Shown here piece after piece: positions 47,098 to 56,753 of a stretch of 64,000 nt of DNA. Position 1 is the first letter of the stretch; the number at the start of each line of letters is the position of its first letter. Source of the stretch: Pseudomonas nunensis (lineage in GTDB: Bacteria; Pseudomonadota; Gammaproteobacteria; Pseudomonadales; Pseudomonadaceae); NCBI RefSeq assembly GCF_024296925.1, contig NZ_CP101125.1, forward strand, positions 5,768,501 through 5,832,500, in the 5' to 3' direction. The notes beneath the pieces are model-generated. The model made no database searches. It had not been told where the DNA came from and was given only the letters and a program-made list of their open reading frames with translations. A program made the position numbers and the translations under genes.

Positions 47098-48393
47098 ATG
47101 CTTCGCGTCCTGATAGCCCTCGCTCTGACTTGCCTGCTCCAACCGGCCTTTGCTGACGAGCGCGCGCAAACCCAACAACAGTTGGACGCCACGCGTCAGG
47201 ACATTGCCGAGCTGAAAAAACTGCTGAGCAAGGTGCAGGAAGAAAAATCCGGTGTGCAAAAAGACCTCAAGGGCACCGAGACCGAAATGGGCAAGCTCGA
47301 GAAGCAGGTCGATGCCCTGCAAAAAGAGCTGAAGAAAAGCGAATCCGAGCTGCAGCGACTCGATGGTGAGAAAAAAAAACTCCAGAGCGCGCGCATTGAA
47401 CAGCAACGACTGATCGCCATACAGGCCCGCGCGGCCTATCAGAATGGCCGTCAGGAGTACCTCAAGCTGCTGCTCAACCAGCAAAATCCAGAAAAATTCG
47501 CCCGCACCCTCACTTATTACGACTACCTGAGCCAGGCCCGCCTGGAGCAGCTGAAAAATTTCAACGAAACCTTGCGCCAACTGGCCAACGTCGAAAAAGA
47601 CATTTCGATGCAACAGGCTCAGTTGCTGGTGCAAAAAAGCAGCCTCGACAGCCAGCGTGACGAACTCGACAAGGTTCGCCAGGAACGCCAAAAGGCCCTG
47701 GCCAAGCTCAACGACGACGTCAAGGCACGCGATCAGAAGCTCGCCGCCCGCGAGCAGGATCAGGCAGACCTGTCTAAAGTCCTTAAAACCATCGAAGAAA
47801 CCCTGGCTCGCCAGGCTCGTGAGGCAGAAGAAGCGCGACAAAAAGCGCTGATTGCCCAGCAGGAAGCCGAAAAAAAGCGTTTACGTGAGGCTCAGGAACA
47901 GGCCGACGCCAACACTGATGCCCCACGCAAACCCGCCAAACCGACACCTGGCGCGCTAGTTTCCAGTTCAGGCGAGACCTTTGGCGGCGCATTTGCTTCA
48001 GCCCGCGGCAAACTTCCATGGCCGGTTGATGGTCGACTGTTGGCGCGCTTCGGTGAAAGCCGCGGCGACGATGCCCGGACCAAGTGGGACGGCGTGATGA
48101 TCAGCGCCTCCGCCGGCAGTCAGGTGCATGCCGTTCACGGTGGCCGCGTAGTGTTCGCCGATTGGTTGCGCGGTGCCGGGCTGCTGGTGATTCTGGACCA
48201 CGGCAACGGTTTTTTGAGTCTTTACGGTCACAACCAGACGCTGCTCAAGTCTGCGGGTGACGTGGTTAAAGCCGGTGAGTCCATCTCCACTGTCGGTAAC
48301 AGTGGCGGCCAGGACACACCAGCGCTGTATTTCGCAATTCGTCAGCAGGGTCACCCGAGTGATCCAGCGCAATGGTGTCGTGCGCAAGGATAA
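47098..48393 (+). CDS. envC: Murein hydrolase activator EnvC
   Basis: From the ATG at 47098 a 431-residue protein: signal peptide (VLIALALTCLLQPAFA), a long heptad-rich coiled coil to about residue 270 (many Lys/Glu/Gln), a linker, and a C-terminal LytM (M23-like) domain. The domain lacks the full HxxxD...HxH zinc set (for example ILDHGNGFLSLYGHN is kept but the first ligand region reads MISASAGSQVHAVHGG and the last ALYFAIR), as in EnvC, which activates AmiA/AmiB amidases during division instead of cutting itself. Followed by ctpA after 31 bp. Confidence 0.94.
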   Translation: MLRVLIALALTCLLQPAFADERAQTQQQLDATRQDIAELKKLLSKVQEEKSGVQKDLKGTETEMGKLEKQVDALQKELKKSESELQRLDGEKKKLQSARIEQQRLIAIQARAAYQNGRQEYLKLLLNQQNPEKFARTLTYYDYLSQARLEQLKNFNETLRQLANVEKDISMQQAQLLVQKSSLDSQRDELDKVRQERQKALAKLNDDVKARDQKLAAREQDQADLSKVLKTIEETLARQAREAEEARQKALIAQQEAEKKRLREAQEQADANTDAPRKPAKPTPGALVSSSGETFGGAFASARGKLPWPVDGRLLARFGESRGDDARTKWDGVMISASAGSQVHAVHGGRVVFADWLRGAGLLVILDHGNGFLSLYGHNQTLLKSAGDVVKAGESISTVGNSGGQDTPALYFAIRQQGHPSDPAQWCRAQG

Positions 48394-48424
48394 GCACGGC
48401 ATCTAATTCAGGAGTTCGTTCGAC

Positions 48425-49753
48425 ATGCTGCATTTGTCCCGCCTTACCTCGCTGGCCCTGACGATCGCCCTGGTGATCGGCGCGCCTCTGGCGTTCGCCG
48501 CTCAGCCTGCCCCGGCGGCTGCGCCAGCTCCTGCACCTGCGGGCACCGCTGCGACCACCAAGGCGCCATTGCCTCTGGAAGAGTTGCGCACCTTTGCCGA
48601 GGTCATGGACCGGATCAAAGCCGCGTATGTCGAACCGGTAGACGACAAGACCCTGCTGGAGAATGCCATCAAGGGCATGCTCAGCAATCTCGACCCGCAC
48701 TCCGCCTACCTGGGCCCGGAAGACTTCGCTGAACTGCAGGAAAGCACCAGCGGCGAATTCGGCGGCTTGGGCATCGAAGTCGGTGCCGAAGACGGCTTCA
48801 TCAAAGTGGTGTCGCCAATCGACGACACCCCGGCGTCCAAGGCCGGCATTCAGGCTGGCGACTTTATCGTCAAGATCAACGGTGCACCGACTCGCGGCCA
48901 GACCATGACCGAAGCCGTGGACAAGATGCGCGGCAAGATCGGCCAGAAAATCACCCTGACCCTCGTTCGCGACGGTGGCACGCCATTCGACGTGGTGCTG
49001 ACCCGCGCCACGATCCAGGTCAAGAGCGTCAAGGCGCAGTTGCTGGAATCCGGCTACGGCTACATCCGTATCACCCAGTTCCAGGTCAAGACCGGCGAAG
49101 AAGTTTCCAAGGCCCTGGCCAAGTTGCGCAAGGACAACGGCAAGAAGCTCAACGGCATCATCCTCGACCTGCGTAACAACCCGGGCGGCGTGCTGCAAGC
49201 AGCGGTGGAAGTGGTCGACCACTTCATCACCAAGGGCCTGATCGTCTACACCAAGGGCCGCATCGCCAACTCCGAACTGCGCTTCTCCGCCACCGGCAAA
49301 GACGAAAGCGAAGCGGTGCCAATGGTTGTGCTGATCAACGGCGGCAGCGCCTCGGCCTCGGAAATCGTCGCCGGTGCCTTGCAGGATCAGAAACGCGCTG
49401 TGCTGATGGGCACCACCAGTTTCGGCAAAGGGTCGGTACAAACCGTGCTGCCGCTGAACAACGATCGCGCCCTGAAGATCACCACCGCGCTGTACTTCAC
49501 GCCGAACGGTCGCTCGATCCAGGCTCAGGGCATCGTCCCGGACATCGAAGTGCGCAAGGCCAAGATCACCAACGAACAGGACGGCGAGTACTTCAAGGAA
49601 GCCGATCTGCAAGGTCACTTGGGCAATGGCAACGGCGGCGCCGACAAGCCGACGTCCAGCAGCAAAGCCAAGGCAATGCCGCAGGATGACGATTACCAAT
49701 TGGCCCAGGCCCTGAGCCTGCTCAAAGGGCTGAGCATCACCTCCGGCCGCTGA
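48425..49753 (+). CDS. ctpA: Carboxy-terminal processing protease, S41 family
   Basis: A 442-residue periplasmic protease: signal peptide (LTIALVIGAPLAFA), Ala/Pro-rich linker, a PDZ domain (GLGIEVGAEDGFIKVVSP) and the S41 catalytic core with nucleophile Ser in NGGSASASEIVAGAL and Lys in GTTSFGKGSVQT. Pseudomonas CtpA works with the LbcA adaptor to degrade murein-crosslink hydrolases. It lies between envC and yibQ, all envelope genes. Ends in a short Lys/Ser-rich tail. Confidence 0.95.
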   Translation: MLHLSRLTSLALTIALVIGAPLAFAAQPAPAAAPAPAPAGTAATTKAPLPLEELRTFAEVMDRIKAAYVEPVDDKTLLENAIKGMLSNLDPHSAYLGPEDFAELQESTSGEFGGLGIEVGAEDGFIKVVSPIDDTPASKAGIQAGDFIVKINGAPTRGQTMTEAVDKMRGKIGQKITLTLVRDGGTPFDVVLTRATIQVKSVKAQLLESGYGYIRITQFQVKTGEEVSKALAKLRKDNGKKLNGIILDLRNNPGGVLQAAVEVVDHFITKGLIVYTKGRIANSELRFSATGKDESEAVPMVVLINGGSASASEIVAGALQDQKRAVLMGTTSFGKGSVQTVLPLNNDRALKITTALYFTPNGRSIQAQGIVPDIEVRKAKITNEQDGEYFKEADLQGHLGNGNGGADKPTSSSKAKAMPQDDDYQLAQALSLLKGLSITSGR

Positions 49754-49754
49754 G

Positions 49755-50531
49755 ATGCGCTTGCGCTTCATCCTCGGTTTGTTGTGCTGTCTGGCGGGTG
49801 CTGCTCACGCAGAGCCCGCCAAGACCTCCCCGCACAAGGCTTACCTGACACTGATCATCGATGACCTGGGGCAGAACCTGCCCCGGGATCGTCGCGTGCT
49901 CGCCCTGCCCGGGCCGGTGACCACGGCGATCATGCCCGACACACCTCACGCCGCTGAATTCGCCCGCGAAGCCCATCGCGCCGGCAAAGTCGTCATCCTG
50001 CACATGCCCATGGACCCGGCCACCGGCCCGTTCGCCTGGCATCCTGATCTGCCCATCGAAGAGCTGGAAAAGCGCCTCAACGCCGCGTTCAAGGCTGTGC
50101 CGTACACCGCCGGCATCAACAACCACATGGGCAGCCGCATGACCGCCCAGCAACCGGCCATGGCCTGGTTGATGGCGGACTTGCAGCGCCGACATAAATT
50201 CTTCGTCGACAGCCGCACCAGCGCACAAACCGTGGGCGCGGCTGAAGCGCAGAAGATTGGCTTGGCGAGTGTTTCGCGGGATGTGTTTCTCGATGATGAG
50301 CGCACTGAAGCGGCGATCTTCACCCAGTTGCAAACGGCGATCAGCCTGGCGCACAAGCAAGGTTCGGCGGTGATGATCGGGCATCCATATCCGCAGACGC
50401 TGGCGGTGCTGGAGCGTGAACTGCCGAAGCTGAAAGCTCAGGGAATTGACTGGATCGACATCAAAATGATGATCAGCGTGCGCAGCAATCGGGCGACGGC
50501 TGCGCATGGAAAGGATGGCGTGTACCGGTAA
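49755..50531 (+). CDS. yibQ: Divergent polysaccharide deacetylase family protein (YibQ)
   Basis: A 258-residue protein with signal peptide (FILGLLCCLAGAAHA) and the divergent polysaccharide-deacetylase (DUF610) fold: LTLIIDDLGQN, LPGPVTTAIMPDTPHA, HMPMDPA and NNHMGSRMT. The metal-binding residues typical of NodB enzymes are partly kept (IDD, NNHMGS). Its substrate is unknown. Its ATG begins one base after the ctpA stop, and the envC-ctpA-yibQ order is common in gammaproteobacteria. Confidence 0.9.
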   Translation: MRLRFILGLLCCLAGAAHAEPAKTSPHKAYLTLIIDDLGQNLPRDRRVLALPGPVTTAIMPDTPHAAEFAREAHRAGKVVILHMPMDPATGPFAWHPDLPIEELEKRLNAAFKAVPYTAGINNHMGSRMTAQQPAMAWLMADLQRRHKFFVDSRTSAQTVGAAEAQKIGLASVSRDVFLDDERTEAAIFTQLQTAISLAHKQGSAVMIGHPYPQTLAVLERELPKLKAQGIDWIDIKMMISVRSNRATAAHGKDGVYR

Positions 50532-50552
50532 TTCGCAACACCACAAAACTAC

Positions 50553-50642
50553 TGTGGGAGCGGGCTTGCTCGCGAAGAGGGAGTGTCAGTCGACATGAAT
50601 GTTGACTGACACACCGCATTCGCGAGCAAGCCCGCTCCCACA
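50553..50642. repeat. REP pair (BIME), family 1
   Basis: Inverted REP copies with an inner GTGTCAGTC...GACTGACAC palindrome, in the convergent gap between yibQ and the binding-protein gene. Confidence 0.94.
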
Positions 50643-50659
50643 TTTTTGAATGGGTGGTG

Positions 50660-51415
50660 TCAGAGATACTTCGCCATGATGTCGTCCACCACGCCTTCCT
50701 TGCGCATCTGATCCAACGCCGCTTGAAGCTTGGCGACAATCTCATCCGGCACGTCTTTATTCAGCGCCAGGTACAGCTCGGCACTGTTGAAGCGCAGCAC
50801 CGTCTTGAGTCCGGTCACGCCATCCTGGCGCGCCAGATAACGACCCGCCGGATCACCAGTGGCCCACAGATCAATCTGGCCGCTGACCAGTTTCCTGGCG
50901 TTGTCCTGATCCCGCAGCACCACAATCGGCTTCAAACCCTGCTTGGCCAAGGTCTCGGCAATCGCATCGCCCTTGTAGGCGCCGATCTTGTATTTGCGTG
51001 CCTGATCCAGCGTCTCGAGGGTGATCTTGCTGTCAGCCTTGGCCAACATGATCCAGTCATCCGGGCCGATTGGGCCGACCCACTTGAAGAGCTTCTCGCG
51101 ATCCGGCAGCCGCGCCATCACAAACACGCCGTAACCGGGTTTCTCCAGGGCGAGTTTGTAGATGCGCTCCCAGGGGAAACGCAATGTCAGGCTGTAGGTG
51201 ATGTCGGTGCGCTTGAACATCTCGCGGACGATGTCCACGGCGATGCCGTTGATGTTCTCGTCCTGAGCGAAGTTTTTGCCGTTCTTTGCCATGTTGTATG
51301 GCGGGAAGTTTTCCGTCAGCAGCACCAGATCGGTGGCGGGACTTTCTTCGGCGCGGGCTCCGTTGATGAGCAACAGAGAAGCGCTGGCGAGGACGAGAAG
51401 AAAACGTTTGAACAT
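50660..51415 (-). CDS. Periplasmic substrate-binding protein, family 3
   Basis: A 251-residue solute-binding protein with signal peptide (FLLVLASASLLLINGARA) and the SBP_bac_3 fold (LLTENFPPYNM, NINGIAVDIVREMFKR, and the hinge region around RKYKIGAYKGDAIAETL). Ligand probably an amino acid or similar small polar compound. No transport genes adjoin it; proteins of this kind in Pseudomonas can be orphan binders or feed signalling. It lies 78 bp upstream of the hisF stop side but in the same direction, a separate unit. Confidence 0.87.
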   Translation of the reverse strand: MFKRFLLVLASASLLLINGARAEESPATDLVLLTENFPPYNMAKNGKNFAQDENINGIAVDIVREMFKRTDITYSLTLRFPWERIYKLALEKPGYGVFVMARLPDREKLFKWVGPIGPDDWIMLAKADSKITLETLDQARKYKIGAYKGDAIAETLAKQGLKPIVVLRDQDNARKLVSGQIDLWATGDPAGRYLARQDGVTGLKTVLRFNSAELYLALNKDVPDEIVAKLQAALDQMRKEGVVDDIMAKYL

Positions 51416-51493
51416 GTCGGGCTACCGGAATCCATGGCGTGCCCAAGAGTGCCCTGAGCCCGCCATGCTGTCCACTGGCCTGTATCGGTTTGT

Positions 51494-52264
51494 TTAGCGC
51501 ATCACGATTCCGCGATGGGCCATGTAGGCCTTGGCTTCCTGCACGGTGTACTCGCCGAAGTGGAAAATACTCGCCGCCAGCACCGCGCTGGCGTGGCCTT
51601 CGATGATGCCGTCGGCCAGATGCTGCAGGTTGCCGACGCCGCCGGAAGCGATCACCGGAATACCCAGCGCATCGCTGATAGCGCGGGTGACGCCGAGGTC
51701 GAAGCCGTTTTTCATGCCGTCCTGGTCCATGCTGGTCAGCAGGATTTCACCGGCGCCCAGGCCTTCCATCTTCTTCGCCCATTCAACGGCGTCGAGACCG
51801 GTTGGCTTGCGCCCGCCGTGGGTGAAGATTTCCCAGCGCGGGGTTTCGCCCGGACCGGAGACCTTCTTCGCGTCGATGGCGACGACGATGCATTGCGAAC
51901 CGAAATGCTGCGCCGCTTCACCGACGAATTCCGGATTGAACACGGCAGCAGTGTTGATCGAGACCTTGTCCGCGCCGGCATTCAGCAAGTTGCGAATGTC
52001 CTGCACGGTGCGCACGCCGCCGCCGACGGTCAGCGGGATAAACACCTGGCTGGCCATGCGCTCGACGGTGTGCAGCGTGGTGTCGCGACCATCGACGCTG
52101 GCGGTGATGTCGAGGAAGGTAATCTCGTCGGCACCCTGCTCGTCGTAGCGACGGGCGATTTCCACCGGGTCACCGGCGTCGCGGATGTTTTCGAACTTCA
52201 CACCTTTGACGACCCGGCCGTTATCCACGTCCAGGCAAGGGATGATGCGTTTGGCCAGCGCCAT
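51494..52264 (-). CDS. hisF: Imidazole glycerol phosphate synthase, cyclase subunit
   Basis: A 256-residue TIM barrel with the catalytic Asp11 in [14 protein letters not shown] and Asp130 region (VVAIDAKKV), and phosphate-binding loops VGGGVR and IASGGVG. With HisH it makes imidazole glycerol phosphate and AICAR from PRFAR. It follows hisA by 9 bases and closes the hisB-hisH-DUF2164-hisA-hisF cluster. Confidence 0.97.
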   Translation of the reverse strand: MALAKRIIPCLDVDNGRVVKGVKFENIRDAGDPVEIARRYDEQGADEITFLDITASVDGRDTTLHTVERMASQVFIPLTVGGGVRTVQDIRNLLNAGADKVSINTAAVFNPEFVGEAAQHFGSQCIVVAIDAKKVSGPGETPRWEIFTHGGRKPTGLDAVEWAKKMEGLGAGEILLTSMDQDGMKNGFDLGVTRAISDALGIPVIASGGVGNLQHLADGIIEGHASAVLAASIFHFGEYTVQEAKAYMAHRGIVMR

Positions 52265-52273
52265 GGTCAGTCC

Positions 52274-53011
52274 TCAGCCTTTGTACGAATCGCAGAAAGC
52301 TTGCGCTTCCGCGACGTCGAGGGTGCCTTCGTAGATCGCCCGGCCGGTGATGGCGCCGATGATGCCTGGCGCCTTGGCGTCGAGCAGCGACTTGATGTCA
52401 CCCAGGTTGTGAATACCGCCGGAAGCGATCACCGGAATACGCGTGGCAGCGGCCAGGGCGGCGGTGAACGGAACGTTGCAGCCCTGCATCATGCCGTCTT
52501 TGGCGATGTCGGTATAAACGATCGCGGACACGCCGTCGGCTTCGAATTGCTTGGCCAGATCGATCACCTGAATGGTGCTGATTTCAGCCCAGCCGTCGGT
52601 GGCGACAAAACCGTCTTTAGCGTCGAGACCAACGATGACCTTGCCCGGGAATGCGCGGCAGGCTTCTGCAACGAAGGCCGGGTCTTTCACGGCTTTGGTG
52701 CCGATGATCACGTAGCTAACGCCAGCCTTGACGTAGTGCTCGATGGTTTCCAGGGAGCGAATACCGCCACCGATCTGGATCGGCAGGTTCGGATAGCGCT
52801 TGGCAATCGCGGTGACCACTTCGCCGTTGACCGGCTGGCCTTCGAAGGCGCCGTTCAAATCGACCAGATGCAGACGACGGCAACCGCCCTCCACCCACTT
52901 GGCAGCCATGCTCACCGGGTCATCGGAGAACACCGTGGAATCTTCCATGCGGCCCTGGCGCAGACGAACACAGGCACCGTCCTTGAGATCGATAGCGGGA
53001 ATAATCAGCAT
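52274..53011 (-). CDS. hisA: ProFAR isomerase
   Basis: A 245-residue TIM barrel starting at the ATG at 53011 (GAAGG upstream); a TTG at 53026 is in frame but less likely. Catalytic Asp8 is in IPAIDLKDG, the second acid in VYTDIAKDG, with phosphate loops IGGGIRS and IASGGIHN. It converts ProFAR to PRFAR, the HisF substrate. Confidence 0.97.
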   Translation of the reverse strand: MLIIPAIDLKDGACVRLRQGRMEDSTVFSDDPVSMAAKWVEGGCRRLHLVDLNGAFEGQPVNGEVVTAIAKRYPNLPIQIGGGIRSLETIEHYVKAGVSYVIIGTKAVKDPAFVAEACRAFPGKVIVGLDAKDGFVATDGWAEISTIQVIDLAKQFEADGVSAIVYTDIAKDGMMQGCNVPFTAALAAATRIPVIASGGIHNLGDIKSLLDAKAPGIIGAITGRAIYEGTLDVAEAQAFCDSYKG

Positions 53012-53053
53012 CTGGCAAACCTTCAAATTCGATTGTTCAGCTTCGCTCGGAAA

Positions 53054-53314
53054 TCAGTTTTTCTCGAGCGCCCACAGGTCGCTTTCGATGCTTTCGAACC
53101 TTTCTTTAAGGTGCGTCTGCACATCGAAAATCGCCCTGTTGTAATAGTGCGGCGCGATTTCGCGGGTAAACAGCTCAAGAATTTCCGCCGCTTCGAACGA
53201 ACCCAGGTCCAGTTCGAAGCGATCCTCCATGAACCGCTTGATCTTGTGATTGGCCTCGTTCTCCTGTTCGGGAGTGAGGGTCAGGATCGGCGGCTTGGAT
53301 TTCTTGACGGCCAT
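53054..53314 (-). CDS. DUF2164 small protein inside the his cluster
   Basis: An 86-residue, mainly helical protein with the DUF2164 pattern: LTPEQENEANHKIKRFMEDR, FELDLGSFEAAEILELF and APHYYNRAIFDV. Function unknown. Its ATG directly abuts the hisH stop (TAAATG), so translation is probably coupled, and hisA follows 42 bp later. It does not resemble any histidine biosynthetic enzyme. Confidence 0.87.
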   Translation of the reverse strand: MAVKKSKPPILTLTPEQENEANHKIKRFMEDRFELDLGSFEAAEILELFTREIAPHYYNRAIFDVQTHLKERFESIESDLWALEKN

Positions 53315-53953
53315 TTACCAGCGACCATCCCACGCGGCGAAGTTCTGCAGCAATTGCAGGCCATGGGTATGGCTCTTCTCCGGGTGGAACTGCACGGCGA
53401 AACGCGAGCCATCGGCCAGCGCCGCAGCGAAATCGACACCGTAATGACCGCCACCCACCACTTGCCGCGGGTTGCCGGCAGCGATGTAGTAGCTGTGCAC
53501 GAAGTAGAAACGCGCCAGGTCCGGAATGTTGTGCCACAGCGGATGACTCACCGTCTGCTTCACTTCGTTCCAGCCCATGTGCGGGACTTTCAGGTGTTCG
53601 CCGTCTTCATGCAGGTCTTTGCCGAAGAACTTCACCGCGCCCGGGAACAGGCCGATGCAGTCCACGCCGTCGTTTTCTTCACTGCTGTCGAGCAAGGCTT
53701 GCATGCCGACGCAGATGCCGAGGAACGGACGGTCCTGGCTGACTTCACGCACAAGGGAGTCGAAACCCAGGCGACGGATCTCCGCCATGCAGTCGCGAAT
53801 CGCGCCGACGCCGGGGAAAACTACCCGGTCGGCTTCGCGAATCACATCGGCATCGCTGGTGATCAAGACCTTGCCGGCACCGACGTGCTCGAGGGCCTTG
53901 GCCACCGAGTGCAGGTTGCCCATGCCGTAATCGATAACCGCGACCGTCTGCAT
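53315..53953 (-). CDS. hisH: Imidazole glycerol phosphate synthase, glutaminase subunit
   Basis: A 212-residue class I glutamine amidotransferase. The nucleophile Cys is in [10 protein letters not shown] and the His-Glu pair in QFHPEKSH; the N-terminus [13 protein letters not shown] is typical. It supplies ammonia to HisF. It overlaps hisB by one base (TAATG type) and is followed immediately by DUF2164. Confidence 0.97.
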   Translation of the reverse strand: MQTVAVIDYGMGNLHSVAKALEHVGAGKVLITSDADVIREADRVVFPGVGAIRDCMAEIRRLGFDSLVREVSQDRPFLGICVGMQALLDSSEENDGVDCIGLFPGAVKFFGKDLHEDGEHLKVPHMGWNEVKQTVSHPLWHNIPDLARFYFVHSYYIAAGNPRQVVGGGHYGVDFAAALADGSRFAVQFHPEKSHTHGLQLLQNFAAWDGRW

Positions 53954-54546
53954 TACAGAACGCCCTTGGTCGATGGCATTTGCCCGGCCATGCGGTCATC
54001 CAGCTCTACCGCCATGCGCAGGGCGCGGCCGAAAGCCTTGAACACGGTTTCGATCTGGTGGTGAGTGTTGGTGCCGCGCAGGTTGTCGATGTGCAGGCTG
54101 ACGAGCGCATGATTGACGAAGCCCTGGAAGAATTCCTGGAACAGGTCAACGTCGAAGCCGCCAACGGTGGCGCGGGTATACGGAACGTGCATCTGCAGGC
54201 CAGGACGGCCGGAGAAGTCGATCACCACGCGCGACAGCGCTTCATCGAGCGGCACGTAGGCGTGGCCGTAGCGACGGATGCCTTTCTTGTCGCCGATGGC
54301 TTTGGCAAAGGCCTGACCCAGGGTGATACCGACGTCTTCCACGGTGTGGTGGTCGTCGATATGCAGGTCGCCCTTGCTGACAATATCCAGGTCGATCAGC
54401 CCGTGACGGGCGATCTGGTCCAGCATGTGCTCAAGAAAAGGAACACCGATATCAAATCGGGCCTTTCCGGTGCCATCCAGGTTGATCGAGGCTTTGATCT
54501 GGGTTTCCAGAGTGTCGCGCTCGACAGACGCCTTACGTTCGGCCAT
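53953..54546 (-). CDS. hisB: Imidazoleglycerol-phosphate dehydratase
   Basis: A 197-residue single-function HisB (no phosphatase domain) with both metal-binding signatures: [27 protein letters not shown], and in the second half [11 protein letters not shown] and NTHHQIE. The ATG at 54546 is chosen over an adjacent GTG. It is the first gene of this his cluster. Confidence 0.97.
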   Translation of the reverse strand: MAERKASVERDTLETQIKASINLDGTGKARFDIGVPFLEHMLDQIARHGLIDLDIVSKGDLHIDDHHTVEDVGITLGQAFAKAIGDKKGIRRYGHAYVPLDEALSRVVIDFSGRPGLQMHVPYTRATVGGFDVDLFQEFFQGFVNHALVSLHIDNLRGTNTHHQIETVFKAFGRALRMAVELDDRMAGQMPSTKGVL

Positions 54547-54703
54547 CACCAGCTCCGCAAAATCATTGGGCGAAAAAGGCAGCCATTATAGGGGCGCGGG
54601 CCGGAAACAGAAACACGAGACGTGATATGGCTGACGGACAGACTCCCGGGTTGTCGGGGATAGACATGTCCATACAAGCGTTTTGCCGCACACACAAAAC
54701 AAA

Positions 54704-54793
54704 TGTGGGAGCGGGCTTGCTCGCGAATGCGGTGTGTCAGCCAACATTCATGTCGACTGACACGCCCTCTTCGCGAGCAAGCCCGCTCCCACA
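54704..54793. repeat. REP pair (BIME), family 1
   Basis: Inverted REP copies between the end of the OFA transporter gene and hisB. The ~110 bp between it and hisB hold only the hisB upstream region. Confidence 0.93.
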
Positions 54794-54813
54794 GGGGTAG
54801 TGCGTTTACAGAC

Positions 54814-56478
54814 TTAGTGGAACAACACCGCTGTCTTCTGCAACGTCACCCAAACACCCCAAGCCAACGGAATCCCCACCACCAGCCAGGCGGCAATCGC
54901 CAACGGCTTTGTGCCCGGCGCAGCTTTCCACTCCAGTACGGTGCTGCTGTCAGCACCTTTGTCGTGGCCCAGCGCTTGTTCAGCAGCCAGTTCAGCGTCG
55001 GTCATGAAGTACTTGTCGGCCACCGGACGTACCAGCAGGTTGCACAGGAAACCCAGCACCAGCAGGCCCGCGAGGATGTACAGCGTGATGTCGTAAGCCG
55101 CGGCACGTTCAACGCCGATGCTCAGTTGATACTCACGCAGGTAGTTCACCAACACCGGACCCAACACGCCCGCCGCCGCCCACGCCGTCAACAAACGACC
55201 GTGGATCGCGCCGACCATTTGCGTACCGAAGAGGTCAGCCAGGTAAGCCGGAACAGTCGCAAAACCGCCGCCGTACATCGACAGGATGATGCAGAACGCC
55301 GCCACGAACAGCGCAACGTTACCCAGGTGACCGAGGTTCGGGATCAACGCGTACAGGGCAAAGCCCAGGGCGAAGAACACGAAATAGGTGTTTTTACGAC
55401 CCAGGTAATCGGAGAACGAAGCCCAGAAGAACCGGCCGCCGATGTTGAACAGGCTCAGCAAGCCGGTGAAACCAGCCGCAATTGCCGCGATCGAAGCCAG
55501 TTGCCCGGCGTCCAGTTTGCCGAATGGCAGGTCTACACCGATCAGTTTGCCGCCAAACACTTCCTGCAACAGTGGCGAAGCCATGCCGAGGATGCCGATA
55601 CCGGCGGATACGTTCAGGCACAGCACCAGCCATACCAAACGGAATTGCGGGGTTTTCCAGGCGACGTTCACGTGGACGTGACGATGAGTGATCATCGCGT
55701 TCGCCACTTTTTTCGCCGGAGCGGTCCAGCCTTCAGGCTTCCAGCCGGTTGGCGGAACGCGGTAGGACAATGCGCCGCCGATCATGAACACGAAGTAGAT
55801 CGCGGCCATCACCAGGAAGCTCTGCCACACGCCCACACCGGTCGGCGAAGCAAAGTGGCCCATCAGGGCTGCTGCCAGCGGAGCGCCAACCATCGCACCA
55901 CCACCGAAACCCATGATCGCCATGCCCGTCGCCATACCGCGCTTGTCCGGGAACCACTTGATCAGGGTCGAGACCGGCGAGATGTAGCCCAGGCCCAGAC
56001 CGATACCGCCAATGACCCCGGAGCCAACCCACATCAGCCAGATCTGGTGGGTATAAATCCCCAGCGCCGAAATCAGCAGACCGCCGCACCAGCACAGTGC
56101 CGATACAACGCCAGCCTTACGTGGGCCGGCATGTTCCAGCCAGCCACCCCAGATTGCTGCCGAGCAGCCGAGGAAGATGAAGAACAGGGTGTAGATCCAG
56201 CCGAGCATCGAGATCGGCCAGTCACATTGGGACGAGAAGATTTGCGAGATGAAGCTCATGTCCGGCGCACAAGCGACCGGAGCGGTGACGCCCAGGGCCT
56301 TGGACAGCGGCAACCAGAACACCGAGAAGCCGTAGGCCATGCCGATGCACAGGTGGATGGCCAAAGCGGCCGGTGGTACCAGCCAACGGTTGAAACCGGG
56401 CTTGGCGATGATGCGTTCCTTGGACAGGAACGCGGGCTGGCCGGCTACTGCGCCGTCCGCCGTGATGCTCGTGCTCAT
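54814..56478 (-). CDS. OFA-family MFS transporter
   Basis: From the ATG at 56478 (GGGGGAT upstream) a 554-residue transporter with about 12-14 membrane segments. The segments with GGIGLGLGYISPVSTLIKWF and PDKRGMATGMAIMGFGGGAM are characteristic of the oxalate/formate antiporter group of the major facilitator superfamily. An extra C-terminal membrane segment (AIAAWLVVGIPLAWGVWVTL) follows a hydrophilic linker. Substrate not evident; likely an organic acid such as oxalate, formate or pyruvate. It stands alone. Confidence 0.87.
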   Translation of the reverse strand: MSTSITADGAVAGQPAFLSKERIIAKPGFNRWLVPPAALAIHLCIGMAYGFSVFWLPLSKALGVTAPVACAPDMSFISQIFSSQCDWPISMLGWIYTLFFIFLGCSAAIWGGWLEHAGPRKAGVVSALCWCGGLLISALGIYTHQIWLMWVGSGVIGGIGLGLGYISPVSTLIKWFPDKRGMATGMAIMGFGGGAMVGAPLAAALMGHFASPTGVGVWQSFLVMAAIYFVFMIGGALSYRVPPTGWKPEGWTAPAKKVANAMITHRHVHVNVAWKTPQFRLVWLVLCLNVSAGIGILGMASPLLQEVFGGKLIGVDLPFGKLDAGQLASIAAIAAGFTGLLSLFNIGGRFFWASFSDYLGRKNTYFVFFALGFALYALIPNLGHLGNVALFVAAFCIILSMYGGGFATVPAYLADLFGTQMVGAIHGRLLTAWAAAGVLGPVLVNYLREYQLSIGVERAAAYDITLYILAGLLVLGFLCNLLVRPVADKYFMTDAELAAEQALGHDKGADSSTVLEWKAAPGTKPLAIAAWLVVGIPLAWGVWVTLQKTAVLFH

Positions 56479-56685
56479 TGTGTATCCCCCAATTATTAGT
56501 ATGGTTCGCCAGCCACTCCTCACCTCCGGCCTTTATGCACGCAGGCATGACCTTTTTTAAGTGAAGCTCCATTTAGGCGCGACGTTAAGTCGCAGAAGGA
56601 CGGACGAACCCGCAGAGGTTACCATTTGCTCGTGACAGAAAAACCAAACTGACATCACCTTTTGTATGTCGTCTGACCTCTTTTC

Positions 56686-56718
56686 TCTGTAGGCGCAGCC
56701 TTCGGCAGCGCCTACAGA
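56686..56718. repeat. Short palindromic repeat (CTGTAGGCGC type)
   Basis: TCTGTAGGCGCAGCC and its near complement form a compact hairpin. It resembles the outer ends of the family 2 and 3 repeats. It lies 35 bp before the PanZ-like gene in an otherwise featureless 275-bp gap. Confidence 0.75.
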
Positions 56719-56753
56719 GGTGATATCTGTAAAAATTTCTTTCAGGAACCGCC

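Noticed and set aside
45294..47192. 632-codon minus-strand frame opposite gpmI
   Set aside because: Antisense of gpmI with REP-derived peptide inside; no ribosome site or family motif.
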